DNA of 6,019 bases from Ventricola sp036297385 (lineage in GTDB: Bacteria; Bacillota; Clostridia; Christensenellales; Aristaeellaceae): contig JAXJLD010000110.1 in the NCBI GenBank assembly GCA_036297385.1, positions 1-6,019 on the forward strand, read 5' to 3'. Both the position numbers and the translations under genes were made by a program. Positions 5,872 to 6,019 of the stretch are shown here, one piece after another. The notes beneath the pieces are model-generated. The model did no database searches. It was given only the letters and a program-made list of their open reading frames with translations, and was not told where the DNA came from. The stretch's first letter is position 1; each line of letters starts with the position of its first letter.

Positions 5872-6019
5872 TGAATGAAAAAGCCATCGAACGTCCTATG
5901 CTGCGCGGTCAAAAGCGGCCTGTCCGGGGGCAGGTAACGCTTTGCTCCCTGCCCCTTGCGTACCGTGCTGCGCACGATGACACGTTAGGGCTGCGATTCC
6001 GGGAAACTCGCATCATCGC
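5872..6019 (-). repeat. Diverged inverted copy of the intergenic repeat, upstream of leuC
   Basis: Three blocks shared with the left-hand repeats, in the same order on the minus strand: 6013-5982 is identical over 32 nt to 317-348; 5951-5931 matches 384-404 with one change (core GGGAGCAAAGCGTTACC); 5887-5872 is identical over 16 nt to 421-436. Sequence between blocks differs in length and content (30 against 35 nt, then 43 against 16 nt). The part carrying the terminator in the left copies is absent here; the leuC leader follows instead. Confidence 0.8.

Noticed and set aside
1..6019. Insertion sequence bounded by the inverted repeats
   Set aside because: No transposase or integrase between them, the contents are housekeeping genes, and the repeat blocks are not at clean termini with target duplications.
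5821..6019. T-box or leucine leader-peptide attenuator before leuC
   Set aside because: No T-box consensus, no run of leucine codons, and the hairpin at 5927-5955 is not followed by a U-run.

Overview
The window is GC-rich bacterial DNA. All five convincing genes lie on the minus strand and read from the right end to the left. A short, separately encoded LeuC/LeuD pair, a class B sortase, strong AGGAGG-type ribosome binding sites and a near-consensus sigma-A promoter all point to a Gram-positive Bacillota, most likely a Clostridia-class anaerobe. That taxonomy is inferred from protein and signal style, not from a database match.

Layout from right to left (direction of transcription): 5821-6019 is a gene-free leader carrying a diverged, inverted copy of an intergenic repeat. 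5804-2418 is a tight operon leuC-leuD-leuB-ogt. LeuCD isomerises 2-isopropylmalate to 3-isopropylmalate and LeuB oxidises it towards 2-ketoisocaproate, the leucine precursor. The last gene is a DNA repair methyltransferase whose start overlaps the leuB stop by 4 nt. The operon ends in a hairpin terminator (2365-2411) whose two arms are each a perfect DnaA-box 9-mer. Next come a clear sigma-A promoter (2288-2316) and a separate transcription unit encoding a membrane-anchored class B sortase (2152-809) with an unusually long N-terminal extension.

1-808 has no gene I can support. It holds two 197-bp direct repeats (five differences) at a 343-bp period, each with a hairpin terminator facing the incoming minus-strand transcripts, and a dense set of other hairpins up to about position 773. 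Three sequence blocks of this repeat recur in inverted orientation in front of leuC, including a 32-nt exact match. The genes are therefore flanked by a family of structured repeats.

The metabolic part is ordinary. The points worth a second look are the structured repeat family with a compensated hairpin, the DnaA-box terminator, the sortase extension, two substitutions in LeuB signature motifs, and the repair gene embedded in the leucine operon. No leuA, sortase substrate gene, transposase, tRNA, rRNA or CRISPR array was seen.
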